A DNA stretch of 9,581 nucleotides. Origin: Pseudomonadota bacterium. Its GTDB lineage: Bacteria > Desulfobacterota > Anaeroferrophillalia > Anaeroferrophillales > Tharpellaceae. Shown piece by piece: positions 1 to 7,292 of the stretch. Every line of letters begins with the position of its first letter. Position 1 is the stretch's first letter. Location: assembly GCA_015486505.1 (NCBI GenBank), contig WFRP01000012.1, positions 1-9,581 on the forward strand, written 5' to 3'. The notes beneath the pieces were generated by a model. It was not told where the DNA came from. It worked only from the letters and a program-made list of their open reading frames with translations, and ran no database searches. The position numbers and the translations under genes are program-made.

Positions 1-891
1 ACCGGTCGGCAGAATTTCCGGAATATCGGTGTCGGCAATTGTCGGGTAACCCCAGTTGATACAACCGGCTGCGGCTGCGTATTTCTCATCATTAACTTCG
101 CCCAGCGCCATAACGAAAGCGAATACGCGATCTTTACTGTACTTGAGAATCCCTTTGTAATCACCCGGCTCTTTACCACCGAAAGTCAACGCCGCCCGGG
201 TGGCGAAACCCAAAGCGTGAACCGCGGCGGAAACCGGCTTACCGAAGCTGACGAGACGGGTATTCCAGCCTAACTGAACGCCGCCTTCTTTGAGCTGTTC
301 GGCGAAGGAGCCGCCGGTGTTCTGGTCATCACCGCCCATGAAGACGTAGATGCTCTTTTCCTGAAGCTCTTTGGCGATAGCAACCGCAGTTTCAACGTCT
401 TTTGCCGCGCCAACGACCGCAGCAAAACCGGGGGCTGAACCATCAACAAACTCAACTCCACGTTTACGCAGGATAATATCATCCGCGGCGCCAAGCCAGA
501 TGTCGGCATCGGTATCTTCCGGATCTTCCTTGCTCGGGAGATAGGGGCACTCTTCGCCTTCAATATATTTTAAGGCTTCTTCCATTTCGAATGCGAAAAC
601 CGCGGCCATACCGGCATCAAGACCAGGACCCAGATAGGGGAGCCAGGCGGCTTCAGCCGGCAACTCCGGCAACAGTTCACGACATTTTACCAGAACCGGC
701 TGCATATCACCCAGGGTTTCAACCTTCATGCCGGCTATACCATAGATAACCGGCAGATAATAAGCGGTGTTCGGCAGAACGACTTCTTTATCCGCACCAT
801 ACTTTTCGGTCATGGCATTGATTTTTCCCTCAACGCGGTCGACGATGGCATGGGCTCCGCGGATGGCCGCGGTAAGAATAAGTTTTGACAT
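1..891 (-). CDS. acsB: Acetyl-CoA synthase subunit AcsB (CODH/ACS complex), N-terminal 297 residues, partial
   Basis: The frame is open from an ATG at 889-891 to the window edge, so the 3' end of the gene is missing. The start is supported by GGAGG seven bases upstream (GGAGG-ATCAAAA-ATG). The translation begins MSKLILTAAIRGAHAIVDRV and contains NTAYYLPVIYG (about residues 40-50), ETLGDMQPVL, a VFMGGDDQ segment, and RAALTFGG followed by a VFAFVMALGE stretch. From memory, these align in order with the N-terminal domain of Moorella AcsB (DTAYYLPV, KKLGDLPPIL, RAGMMFGG, IRAFVLYLGE). In the family this domain contacts CODH and lines the CO tunnel, and archaeal CdhC lacks it, so this is the bacterial form. 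AcsB joins CO, the CFeSP methyl group and CoA into acetyl-CoA at the Ni-Ni-[4Fe-4S] A-cluster. The cysteines that bind the A-cluster lie in the C-terminal part, outside the window, so catalytic competence cannot be judged. It follows acsD by 75 bp and is probably cotranscribed with it. Confidence 0.9.
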   Translation of the reverse strand, partial: MSKLILTAAIRGAHAIVDRVEGKINAMTEKYGADKEVVLPNTAYYLPVIYGIAGMKVETLGDMQPVLVKCRELLPELPAEAAWLPYLGPGLDAGMAAVFAFEMEEALKYIEGEECPYLPSKEDPEDTDADIWLGAADDIILRKRGVEFVDGSAPGFAAVVGAAKDVETAVAIAKELQEKSIYVFMGGDDQNTGGSFAEQLKEGGVQLGWNTRLVSFGKPVSAAVHALGFATRAALTFGGKEPGDYKGILKYSKDRVFAFVMALGEVNDEKYAAAAGCINWGYPTIADTDIPEILPTG

Positions 892-906
892 TTTTGATCC
901 TCCGAG

Positions 907-923
907 GCAGACTTCATGTCTGC
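907..923 (-). other. Small hairpin just upstream of the acsB ribosome binding site
   Basis: GCAGAC and GTCTGC pair over a 5-nt loop in the 75-bp gap between acsD and acsB, ending four bases before the acsB GGAGG (899-903). There is no T tract after it on the minus strand, so it is unlikely to be a terminator. An intercistronic mRNA-stability or translation-tuning hairpin is plausible. That is inference from position only. Confidence 0.4.
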
Positions 924-966
924 TTTGCACGAGATTATTTAATGATTAAAATCTTCTGATTTCAGC

Positions 967-1914
967 TTAAGCCATCAGTTCGTCAATGCACTCTTCAACC
1001 AGCTTAACCGCTTTCGGGTTCCGCATAATCAGCAGGTTGGAGCCGGAGAGCAACATATCGATACCGGTAGTTGCTTCCCAGAGCACGCCGCGTTTTTCCA
1101 TGTCCGGGCCGAAAGCCGGCTCTTCCTCTTCAGTCAATTTTACTTCACGGGCTTTCCAGCACTCTTTACCGAGATCATTGATGATCGGCGCCTGCATTTT
1201 GTCATCATTCTGGGCCAGAGCCGCTAAAGAGATGCGCTCCATAACCGAATAGGAATATTCAACCCCATAGCCCAGGGCTCCGGTTGAAGGCTCCATGATG
1301 ATTTTTTCCATCGGCAAGCCCAAGTTGCTGATCAGGATATTCATCTGTTTGGCCATGTTGACATCGATCGGGCTCTGGGAAACTACAGCGTGGCCATAGC
1401 CTAAGCAGGCAGCGGCAATCTTTTTATAGTTTTCTTCAACGGCGGGGCCGACGAGCAGGTTTTTGCCTTCGTTGACTTCGCAGACTTTTGCCAGAACTTC
1501 GGCATCTTTTTCAACGTTGCCGCTGCCCCAGACGATCAGGGGAACGTCAATCGCTTCAAGCATTTTGCCGACCAGATCCGCCGCGTAAGCGGCATCTTTG
1601 TTTTCGCCGTTCGGGTCGGTACTGGCAAGCTGCAGGCAAATAGCCTTGGCGCCGTAGTCGGCAACATTTTTCTTGGCCCAGGCAATCGGATCGTTGATAA
1701 CATCCTTGAACGGATCGACCACGGCTGCCGGCCACTCCGGATCCACAACGTCATAAACTTCCATCGCGATAAGCGGTTTGTTTGGTAATTCGCCATCGAA
1801 TGTGGCAAAAGGCATAGCTGCCTGGCCGCCGACGGTGACTGTCTGGTCACCACTGCCGATTGTCAGGGTGCCCATTTTACCGGAATACTTCTCTGTTAGT
1901 GCTGAAAATGCCAT
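967..1914 (-). CDS. acsD: Corrinoid iron-sulfur protein small subunit AcsD (CdhD-type)
   Basis: This 315-residue protein has a strong ribosome binding site (AGGAGG, nine bases before ATG). Its length matches the family (about 310-325). Recognisable blocks resemble Moorella AcsD from memory: VGGQAAMPFATFDGE (about 28-42), IAMEVYDVVDPEWP, DPFKDVINDPIAWAKK, PLIVWGSGNVEKDAEVL, ENLL-like KNLLVGPAVEENYKKIAAAC, SPIDVNMAKQMNILI, GALGYGVEYSYSVMERI, and GVLWEATTGIDMLLSG near the C terminus. The fold is a TIM barrel. With the large subunit AcsC it holds the cobamide that shuttles the methyl group from methyl-H4folate to acetyl-CoA synthase in the cytoplasm. The small subunit binds no Fe-S cluster, and no CxxC motif is seen here. 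acsB follows directly, while acsC is not in this window. A possible own promoter lies in the 215-bp gap upstream. Confidence 0.93.
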   Translation of the reverse strand: MAFSALTEKYSGKMGTLTIGSGDQTVTVGGQAAMPFATFDGELPNKPLIAMEVYDVVDPEWPAAVVDPFKDVINDPIAWAKKNVADYGAKAICLQLASTDPNGENKDAAYAADLVGKMLEAIDVPLIVWGSGNVEKDAEVLAKVCEVNEGKNLLVGPAVEENYKKIAAACLGYGHAVVSQSPIDVNMAKQMNILISNLGLPMEKIIMEPSTGALGYGVEYSYSVMERISLAALAQNDDKMQAPIINDLGKECWKAREVKLTEEEEPAFGPDMEKRGVLWEATTGIDMLLSGSNLLIMRNPKAVKLVEECIDELMA

Positions 1915-2016
1915 CAGATTATTCCTCCTGTTAGGGTTGATGGGTTAGTTGTTTCTAGTTGTATACTAAAACAAATTGGCTATATTTTTTAACGCCGAGG
2001 CGGTAAGTGAAGGTCA

Positions 2017-2078
2017 TTCAGTCTAATCCGACTGAAATACTGTGCATTATGTGCTACGACAGCGGTTTTCAAAAGCGC
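2017..2078 (-). promoter_or_regulatory. Possible acsD-acsB promoter with two inverted repeats
   Basis: The 215-bp gap between cooC and acsD holds, on the minus strand, a CATAAT -10-like box (2046-2051). It lies 17 bp from a weak TTTTGA -35-like box (2069-2074). The -35 box sits inside a 17-bp near-perfect palindrome, gcggttttcaaaagcgc (2062-2078), with one mismatched pair. Downstream of the -10 lies a second inverted repeat, TTCAGTC and GACTGAA with a 6-nt spacer (2017-2036). The arrangement suggests an operator-controlled promoter giving acsDB expression separate from acsV-cooC. The -35 matches consensus at only three positions, so this is a suggestion. I see no gene in the gap. Confidence 0.35.
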
Positions 2079-2093
2079 GGGACTATAAACACA

Positions 2094-2128
2094 TCCGGGA
2101 AATAATTTCAAGGAAAATATTTCCCGGA
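2094..2128 (-). terminator. Hairpin immediately after the cooC stop codon
   Basis: tccgggaaat and atttcccgga form a perfect 10-bp stem (11 with one more A-T pair) around a loop of about 13 nt, beginning two bases past the cooC TGA. On the minus strand it is followed by TGTGTTTATAG, a poor T tract, so it may terminate weakly or protect the 3' end of the acsV-cooC mRNA. It fits separate expression of the downstream acsD-acsB pair. Confidence 0.5.
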
Positions 2129-2129
2129 C

Positions 2130-2882
2130 TCAATATGGAAATATTTTCGGCATTATTTTTTTTAGTTCCTGATAGGCGATTGCCTCGGCCGGAAGTTTGA
2201 TTGTGGCTTTACCTTCGCGATCAAATTTGGCCAGCAGCGGGTCATCAGGAATGACCCCGGCAAGGTCAATGCCAATTTCGTTAATAAGATCATAGGCTTC
2301 ATCAACAAGTTTGCCGTCAATTGCCCGGTTGATTATCAAAGCCAGAGTCCCGACCCTGAGGTTGATCTCCTCGACCAGTTCCTTAATCCGCCCAGCGGTT
2401 CTGATGCCGCGCAGGCTCGGATCGGAGACCACCAGCAAAAGATCGATATCTTTCATCAACAGCCGGCTTAAATGCTCCATCCCGGCTTCGTTGTCGATGA
2501 CGACATAGTCATATTCCTTGACCATAAAATCGATAAATTTGGTGCAGAGTGAATTGGCATAACAGTAGCAGCCGGCGCCCTCGGGCCGCCCCATCGTCAA
2601 AAGATCGTAGGTGCCGGTTTCGACCAGAAGATTCTGGATATGGTATTCCATATAGGCTTCTTTGGTCATTCCGGCAGGGACATCGGTCTTCATCCCTTCC
2701 CGCAGTTCACCGATATTGCCCGGCACTTCAACGTCAAGAACCTCGCCGAGATTGGCGTTGGCATCGGCATCAACCGCGAGAATCGGCTTCATCTCCTGTT
2801 CCGCCATCCAGCGCAAAATCAAGCCGATCAGCGTCGTTTTTCCGGTACCGCCCTTACCGGCGATAGCAATTGTTTTTCCCAT
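2130..2882 (-). CDS. cooC: CODH/ACS nickel-insertion ATPase, CooC/AcsF family
   Basis: This 250-residue protein is a MinD-type P-loop ATPase. The deviant Walker A motif GKGGTGKTT spans residues 9-17 (signature lysine K10), DADAN is at 38-42, and the Walker B strand VVIDNEAG lies at about 127-134. The CxC pair (C105, C107, in GAGCYCYANSLC) is characteristic of CooC, where dimerising subunits bind metal between them. A further cysteine is at 113. The family hydrolyses ATP to deliver nickel to the C-cluster of CODH or, for AcsF-type members, the A-cluster of acetyl-CoA synthase. Which of the two is served cannot be told from sequence. The gene starts 9 bp after acsV, and its ribosome binding site (AAGGA) overlaps the acsV stop codon, so the two are translationally coupled. 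A hairpin follows its stop. Confidence 0.93.
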   Translation of the reverse strand: MGKTIAIAGKGGTGKTTLIGLILRWMAEQEMKPILAVDADANANLGEVLDVEVPGNIGELREGMKTDVPAGMTKEAYMEYHIQNLLVETGTYDLLTMGRPEGAGCYCYANSLCTKFIDFMVKEYDYVVIDNEAGMEHLSRLLMKDIDLLLVVSDPSLRGIRTAGRIKELVEEINLRVGTLALIINRAIDGKLVDEAYDLINEIGIDLAGVIPDDPLLAKFDREGKATIKLPAEAIAYQELKKIMPKIFPY

Positions 2883-2891
2883 AAAAAATCC

Positions 2892-4865
2892 TTATTTCAA
2901 CATTGCCATAGTTTTAGGAAAAGCAGTGGTCTCGGTATGCGGCAGGAACTGGGCCGCGACATACTCGTCCATAAATTTCATATTGTTGGCAAGTTCGATG
3001 TTGGTCATCATACCGGCAATGTTGCGGGCTTCACCGAGCATCTCACGCGAGACCGAAACCAGGCGGTCACCGAGCAGGGCCCCGTTACCGACAAACATAA
3101 ACTTTTTATGATCAATTTCGGGTAAAAGGCCGATGGTGACGGCGCGCTCAAGATTGATATATTTGCCGAAACCGCCGGCAATAATAAATTTATCAAGATC
3201 TTCAAAACTCAGGCCGACGCTTTCGAGCAGAATCCGGCAACCGGCGTAAATCGCCCCTTTAGTGCGGATAATATTATCGATATCACCCTCGGTAATCGTG
3301 ATTTCATCAATGCCGTCAGCGCTCTGTTCGGCATCGGCAAGCAGATATTCCCAACCGGTGTCACCCTTGCGAATGCGCTCAGTATTCAAGTCGCGTTTGA
3401 ATTTTCCATTCGGTTCAATAATACCGACAATCAGCATCTCGGCAATAGCTTCAATGATGCCGGAGCCGCAGATGCCGAGCGGTTTCTTTTTGCCGATGGT
3501 CAGAAGCATCGGTTCGTAAGTTTCGGGGTTGATGCGGATCTGTTCAATCGCGCCGGTGGTCGCGCGCATACCGTATTTGAGGCCGCCGCCCTCAAACGCC
3601 GGGCCCGCCGAACAGGAGGTGCAGACCAGCCAGTCGCAGTTGCCGAGTACCAGTTCGCCGTTAGTGCCGACATCCATAAACAGGGTTAAATCTTCACGCT
3701 GAAAGATGCCGGAACCTAAGACGCCGGCAACAATATCGCCGCCGACATAAGAGGATACGGCCGGGAAGGTATATATATGTATGTAGTCGGGCAAATTCAG
3801 CCCAAGATCCATAGCCCGCACCGGGGGAAAGAAGTTCGCGGTCGGCACATAGGGATCTTCGCGGATATATTTGGGGTCGAGGTTTAAGAAAAACTGACTC
3901 ATTGTCGTATTCGCCGCCACGACCATATGTGAAATCTGATCTTTTTGAATGCCGCCCGCTTTAACCAGATTGTCGATAATTTCGTTTAGATCTTTAATGA
4001 TACTGTCGTGCAGTTCTTTTAAGCCGTCGCCCTTCTGGGAATGGACAATCCGGGTGATGACATCTTCACCAAAACGGACCTGGGAGTTATATTTCGCGTC
4101 CGTGGCGATTAGCAGATCACTTTCAAGATCGTCGATAACCGAACGTTCCTCGGCCTGGTGCGAAGCATTCAGGTTCAAGAGCTGTCCCTGAACTGTGGTG
4201 GTGCCGATATCGATAATAATCGAGTAGTTGGCGGCCCGGGTATCGCCGGCCTCAATATCGATTAGTTTAAGGCCCTTGGGGTTGTAGACGATGGTCGCCG
4301 TAATCTTCCAGTCCGCCTCGCGCAACATCCGCGGCAGCCGCCGCAGGAGAAAGTAGTCGGCCGAGATATTGTCGAGCTGGTGTTCATTTTTAAGCTCGCG
4401 CATCAGACGCCCGAGATCACTTAAATTGTCATCCAGGGTCGGCGGCGGCAGCTCGATGTAGTATTTAAAAACGGCCGGATTGATCTTGACGCCCTGAACC
4501 AGGGAATTGAGATCACGAGCCATCAGGGTGTGTGATTTCTGACCGGAATCTTTTCTTAAGACCGAGTTGTCAATCCGGGATTCCTGGGGGATGGTGATCG
4601 TCAGATCATCGGTGACTTTGGTGGTGCAGGCGAGGCGGTAGCCTTTTTTCCAATCTTCATCGCTGATTTTGGCCGAATGTTCAACTTCGGGATGGCCCTG
4701 GTCAATAATAACCCGGCATTTGCCGCAGGCGCCGTTGCCGCCGCAGGAAGCATTGATGTGGACGCTGGCGGCAATCGCGACCCGGAGCAGATTTTCACCA
4801 TCACGAAAAACATCAAAGGTTAAATCGTCGGGCTGAAAGGTGACCTGATGTATGGGCTTCGGCAT
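2892..4865 (-). CDS. acsV: Reductive activator of the corrinoid iron-sulfur protein (RACo/AcsV), ferredoxin plus ASKHA ATPase
   Basis: This 657-residue protein has the layout of RACo. The N-terminal plant-type [2Fe-2S] domain has C41, C47, C50 and C80 (SCGGNGACGKC and LACTT). A linker and middle domain follow to about residue 210. The C-terminal ASKHA (DUF4445) domain has the phosphate loop DIGTTTVQG (219-227), the second phosphate motif DVGTNGE (398-404), the conserved CTSCSAGPAFEGGG (415-428), ICGSGIIEA (465-473) and the adenosine motif AGGFG (563-567). The family uses ATP to drive uphill electron transfer that reduces inactive Co(II) cobamide on CFeSP to Co(I). The ATG at 4863-4865 gives the expected start, about 40 residues before the first cluster cysteine, but the ribosome binding site is weak (AGAAG, four bases away). 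cooC follows after 9 bp. A 544-bp gap with hairpins and a repeat separates it from fhs. Confidence 0.92.
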   Translation of the reverse strand: MPKPIHQVTFQPDDLTFDVFRDGENLLRVAIAASVHINASCGGNGACGKCRVIIDQGHPEVEHSAKISDEDWKKGYRLACTTKVTDDLTITIPQESRIDNSVLRKDSGQKSHTLMARDLNSLVQGVKINPAVFKYYIELPPPTLDDNLSDLGRLMRELKNEHQLDNISADYFLLRRLPRMLREADWKITATIVYNPKGLKLIDIEAGDTRAANYSIIIDIGTTTVQGQLLNLNASHQAEERSVIDDLESDLLIATDAKYNSQVRFGEDVITRIVHSQKGDGLKELHDSIIKDLNEIIDNLVKAGGIQKDQISHMVVAANTTMSQFFLNLDPKYIREDPYVPTANFFPPVRAMDLGLNLPDYIHIYTFPAVSSYVGGDIVAGVLGSGIFQREDLTLFMDVGTNGELVLGNCDWLVCTSCSAGPAFEGGGLKYGMRATTGAIEQIRINPETYEPMLLTIGKKKPLGICGSGIIEAIAEMLIVGIIEPNGKFKRDLNTERIRKGDTGWEYLLADAEQSADGIDEITITEGDIDNIIRTKGAIYAGCRILLESVGLSFEDLDKFIIAGGFGKYINLERAVTIGLLPEIDHKKFMFVGNGALLGDRLVSVSREMLGEARNIAGMMTNIELANNMKFMDEYVAAQFLPHTETTAFPKTMAMLK

Positions 4866-4981
4866 AATCTTCTACTATTGCAACAGGTTGATTGGGGTTT
4901 TACTGTAATTATGAACGGTAAATTCTTAAATACTGGGTAGTGAATTAAAGTGCAGTCAAAAAACGTTATATGGCTAAGTTC

Positions 4982-5033
4982 ATAAAAACGAAAAAGCTGG
5001 AGCAGCAGGAAAAAGGTTTCCCACATACTCCAG
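4982..5033 (-). terminator. Nested hairpin with T-rich tail, minus strand, upstream of acsV
   Basis: On the minus strand CTGGAG (5028-5033) pairs with CTCCAG (4997-5002), and inside it GGAAA pairs with TTTCC over a 4-nt loop. The tail reads CTTTTTCGTTTTT. This looks like an intrinsic terminator pointing toward acsV, ending about 115 bp before its start codon. It could end read-through from fhs or act as an attenuator for acsV-cooC. A TTGACA hexamer just upstream on the same strand (5045-5050), 17 bp from TATGTG, is a possible competing promoter. Confidence 0.45.
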
Positions 5034-5050
5034 ATTTTCAGACTTGTCAA

Positions 5051-5087
5051 CCGGGGCCCTGAAAAGGTTCAGGGCCCCGGTGTTTTT
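5051..5087 (+). terminator. Strong GC-rich hairpin terminator, plus strand
   Basis: ccggggccctgaa and ttcagggccccgg form a perfect 13-bp stem with a 4-nt loop, followed by tgttttt on the plus strand. This is a textbook intrinsic terminator in that direction. No plus-strand gene lies upstream within the window, so it may block antisense transcription into fhs or end an unannotated small RNA. On the minus strand the tail (TTGACAAG) is poor, though the hairpin could still shape the 3' end of the fhs message. Confidence 0.65.
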
Positions 5088-5169
5088 GCATTATCGGTTG
5101 TAGAGTCTTCTCTTGAGAAGCATCCCAGACCGCTATCGCGGCCACTTATGTACAAGCAACGTGAGAGGA
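5088..5169. other. Non-coding stretch with two short perfect hairpins
   Basis: Between the terminator and repeat copy A there is no convincing reading frame. It holds CTTCTC-TT-GAGAAG (5107-5120) and ccgc-tatc-gcgg (5130-5141). An outer ttgta/tacaa pairing (5098-5102 with 5151-5155) could enclose both as a compact RNA, but no known family is recognised. Confidence 0.25.
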
Positions 5170-5297
5170 ACTAATGCGGGAACTATCCCCGCAACCCAAA
5201 CAGGGCTTTTCAGCCCGCAAATAAGTACTCTTATCAGAACATTTTCTGATTATTAAATCTTGTTTTTTGGTGCAGAAAATAACCTGTAAGGTACTAA
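5170..5297 (-). repeat. Structured intergenic repeat, copy A (inverted, downstream of fhs)
   Basis: This 128-bp element, read on the minus strand, runs TTAGTACC...GCATTAGT. It shares its body with two plus-strand copies at 7339-7492 and 7488-7626. It folds into three hairpins. Hairpin 1 (5224-5295) is built from AGTAC-CTTA-CAG-gtt-ATTTTCTG against CAGAAAAT-gtt-CTG-a-TAAG-a-GTACT, with a loop of about 24 nt. Hairpin 2 pairs GGGCT with AGCCC over a tetraloop (5203-5216). Hairpin 3 pairs TGCGGG with CCCGCA (5175-5193). TTAGT stands at both ends. It starts 112 bp past the fhs stop and reads in the fhs direction, so it would be transcribed in an extended fhs message. No strong T tract follows. The family is not recognised. 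Confidence 0.85.
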
Positions 5298-5307
5298 ATC
5301 TTAGTTA

Positions 5308-5372
5308 ATCTGCGTTCATCTGTGGTTTCTGTTTTTTTGTTGAACCACAGATTGACACGGATAGACGCAGAT
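5308..5372. repeat. Inverted repeat of the ATCTGTGGTT / AACCACAGAT type
   Basis: The left arm (5308-5327, atctgcgt-tcatctgtggtt) pairs with the right arm (5343-5372), which has the same ends plus one extra unit of about ten bases (ctatccgtgt). The loop, gtttttttg-like, is T-rich. Similar decamer-based hairpin repeats (ATCTGTGTTC units ending in GGTT) recur between genes in many environmental bacterial genomes, from general recollection. It lies 38 bp past the fhs stop, so it could stabilise or end the fhs transcript. It is non-coding. Confidence 0.6.
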
Positions 5373-5409
5373 AAAATTTTAATAATTTCAAGTAGTTACA
5401 ATCCGTTAC

Positions 5410-7191
5410 TTAGAAGAGACCCTTAACCTGACCGGTTTCGGTATCAACATCAATGCGGCGGTAGGCCGGATCCGAAGCCGTACCCGGCATCAGTTTAATG
5501 GTACCGGCCAGCGGCACGCAGAAACCGGCGCCCTGATAGATGAGGACGTCGCGAATCGGGAAAATGAAACCTTTCGGCCGACCTTTCAGCACCGGATCAT
5601 GCGAGAGGGAAAGGTGGGTTTTAACCATACAGGTTCCGAGTTTTGAAAGTTCAGGATCGTTGTCGATAATCGCGATCTTTCTCAACGCTTCATCGGTAAA
5701 TGATGCGCCGTCGGCACCATAAACCTCTTTGGCGAGCAACTCAATCCGCTCTTTCAGCGGCGTAGAATCTTCGTAGAGAAGTTTGAAGTTAGTCGGCTCT
5801 TCGCAGGCGGCGATAACGGCTTCACAAAGCTCTTTGGCGCCTTCACCACCATACTGCCAGTGCCGGGAAGTCGCGCAACGGGCCCCGACTTTTTCACATT
5901 CAGCTTTAATCGCGTCAATTTCAGCCTGGGTATCGGTATAGAAACTGTTGATACAGACAACCGGAGCGATCCCGGCTTTCTTGACGGTTTCGATATGAGC
6001 AATCAGGTTGCAGCAGCCGGCTTTGACGAGATCAATGTTCTCTTCAACATACTCTTTCGCCAGTGGCCGTCCGGGAACTACTTCAGGGCCGCCGCCGTGC
6101 ATCTTGAGGGCGCGGACGGTTGCCACGATAACCGAGCAGTTCGGGGTCAGGCCGGAGAAGCGGCATTTTAAGTTCCAGAATTTCTCAAAACCGATGTCGG
6201 CACCGAAGCCGGATTCGGTGACCAGGTAGTCAGCCAGTTTGAGGCCGATGCGGTCAGCGATGATTGAAGACTGACCGATGGCGATGTTGGCGAAAGGCCC
6301 GGCATGGACGAGAACCGGCTGACCTTCGACGGTTTGGAGCAGATTCGGATTCAATGCTTTAACCATCCAAGCGGTCATGGCACCGGCAACATCGAGATCT
6401 TCGGTGGTAACCGGGGAACCATCTTTGCTGTAGGCGACGATGATTTTGCCCATACGCTTGCGCAGATCGGCAAGATCCTTGGCGACGGCGAGGATTGCCA
6501 TGATTTCGGAAGATACGGCAATCGCGAAACCGGATTCCATAACCATACCGTCAAGCCGGCCGCCCAAACCGATAACGATATTACGCAGAGACTGGGCGCA
6601 GAAGTCGATAATCCATTTAACTTCAACCCGGTTCGGGTCGATATCAAGGCGTTTGAGACCTTTCTTTTCGAGGAAAGCATCGTTATTGTTCTGCTCATGC
6701 TGCATACGGGAGGTCAAAGCCACCATCATCAGGTTGTGAGCGTTCATGATATTGTCGATGTCACCGGTGAGGCCGAGTGAGAACGGCGTCAACGGAATCG
6801 TCTGCGCGATACCGCCGCCGGCAGCTGAACCCTTAACGTTGAAAGTCGGGCCGCCGGAAGGCTGACGGATAGCGCCGACAACTTTCTTGCCCATCAGGCC
6901 GAGACCCTGAACCAGACCCATGCTGGTCGTGGTTTTGCCTTCGCCGAGCGGGGTCGGGGTGATCGCGGTAACGTTGATGTATTTGCCGTCCGGGGCATCT
7001 TTGAGGCGCTCAAGAACCTTCATGTAGTCGACTTTGGCGACATACTTACCCATCGGAATCAGCTCTTCACCGACCAGGCCGAGTTCATCAGCAATCTCGG
7101 TGATCGGTTTCATATTTTCTTTTTCGGCCAGGGCGGCAATCTCCCAGTCAGCCATGTTCGGGGCGTCAAATTTTGTAAAATCTAATCCCAT
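5410..7191 (-). CDS. fhs: Formate--tetrahydrofolate ligase (10-formyl-H4folate synthetase)
   Basis: This 593-residue cytoplasmic enzyme catalyses formate + ATP + H4folate to 10-formyl-H4folate, the entry step of the methyl branch. The sequence shows the P-loop TPLGEGKTTT (80-89), the signature RQPSGGPTFNVKGSAAGGG (109-127), LTGDIDNI (141-148), RNIVIGLGG, PALVH-like QPVLVHAGPFANIA, ADYLVTESGFGADIG, CSVIVATVRALKMHGG, and a C terminus of MPGTASDPAYRRIDVD ending in GLF. It is about 35 residues longer than the roughly 558-residue Moorella enzyme. The excess is a longer N terminus and an insert around 161-182 (RMQHEQNNNDAFLEKKGLKR). Similar inserts occur in other bacterial members, so this is not damage. 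The start is fixed by GAGGAGG eight bases upstream (7200-7206). Its position upstream of acsV-cooC-acsDB supports a pathway role rather than housekeeping alone. Repeat copies bracket it, and its leader is structured. Confidence 0.96.
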   Translation of the reverse strand: MGLDFTKFDAPNMADWEIAALAEKENMKPITEIADELGLVGEELIPMGKYVAKVDYMKVLERLKDAPDGKYINVTAITPTPLGEGKTTTSMGLVQGLGLMGKKVVGAIRQPSGGPTFNVKGSAAGGGIAQTIPLTPFSLGLTGDIDNIMNAHNLMMVALTSRMQHEQNNNDAFLEKKGLKRLDIDPNRVEVKWIIDFCAQSLRNIVIGLGGRLDGMVMESGFAIAVSSEIMAILAVAKDLADLRKRMGKIIVAYSKDGSPVTTEDLDVAGAMTAWMVKALNPNLLQTVEGQPVLVHAGPFANIAIGQSSIIADRIGLKLADYLVTESGFGADIGFEKFWNLKCRFSGLTPNCSVIVATVRALKMHGGGPEVVPGRPLAKEYVEENIDLVKAGCCNLIAHIETVKKAGIAPVVCINSFYTDTQAEIDAIKAECEKVGARCATSRHWQYGGEGAKELCEAVIAACEEPTNFKLLYEDSTPLKERIELLAKEVYGADGASFTDEALRKIAIIDNDPELSKLGTCMVKTHLSLSHDPVLKGRPKGFIFPIRDVLIYQGAGFCVPLAGTIKLMPGTASDPAYRRIDVDTETGQVKGLF

Positions 7192-7221
7192 CTTTTTTTC
7201 CTCCTCGGAAACTTGAGTTTT

Positions 7222-7253
7222 ACCGGTCTATACATTGATGTAGAGTGACCGGT
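7222..7253 (-). promoter_or_regulatory. Paired ACCGGT sites in the fhs leader, possible promoter and operator
   Basis: accggtc (7222-7228) and gaccggt (7247-7253) form an inverted repeat. Each half contains the palindrome ACCGGT, with a nested tacat-tg-atgta (7231-7242) between them. As RNA this would be a hairpin ending about 15 nt before the fhs ribosome binding site. As DNA it could be two operator sites around a weak promoter: CTGACC, 18 bp, TATAGA on the minus strand, four of six matches at each box. The two readings cannot be separated from sequence. Confidence 0.4.
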
Positions 7254-7292
7254 CAGTTAACGGCTCTCACCAGCCCCGATAAGGGCGGTGGT

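Noticed and set aside
2640..3125. Plus-strand frames of 149 and 161 codons opposite cooC and acsV
   Set aside because: They are antisense shadows of two well-supported genes.
4820..5050. Minus-strand 76-codon frame overlapping the acsV start
   Set aside because: It runs through the terminator-like hairpin and into acsV in another frame. There are no protein features.
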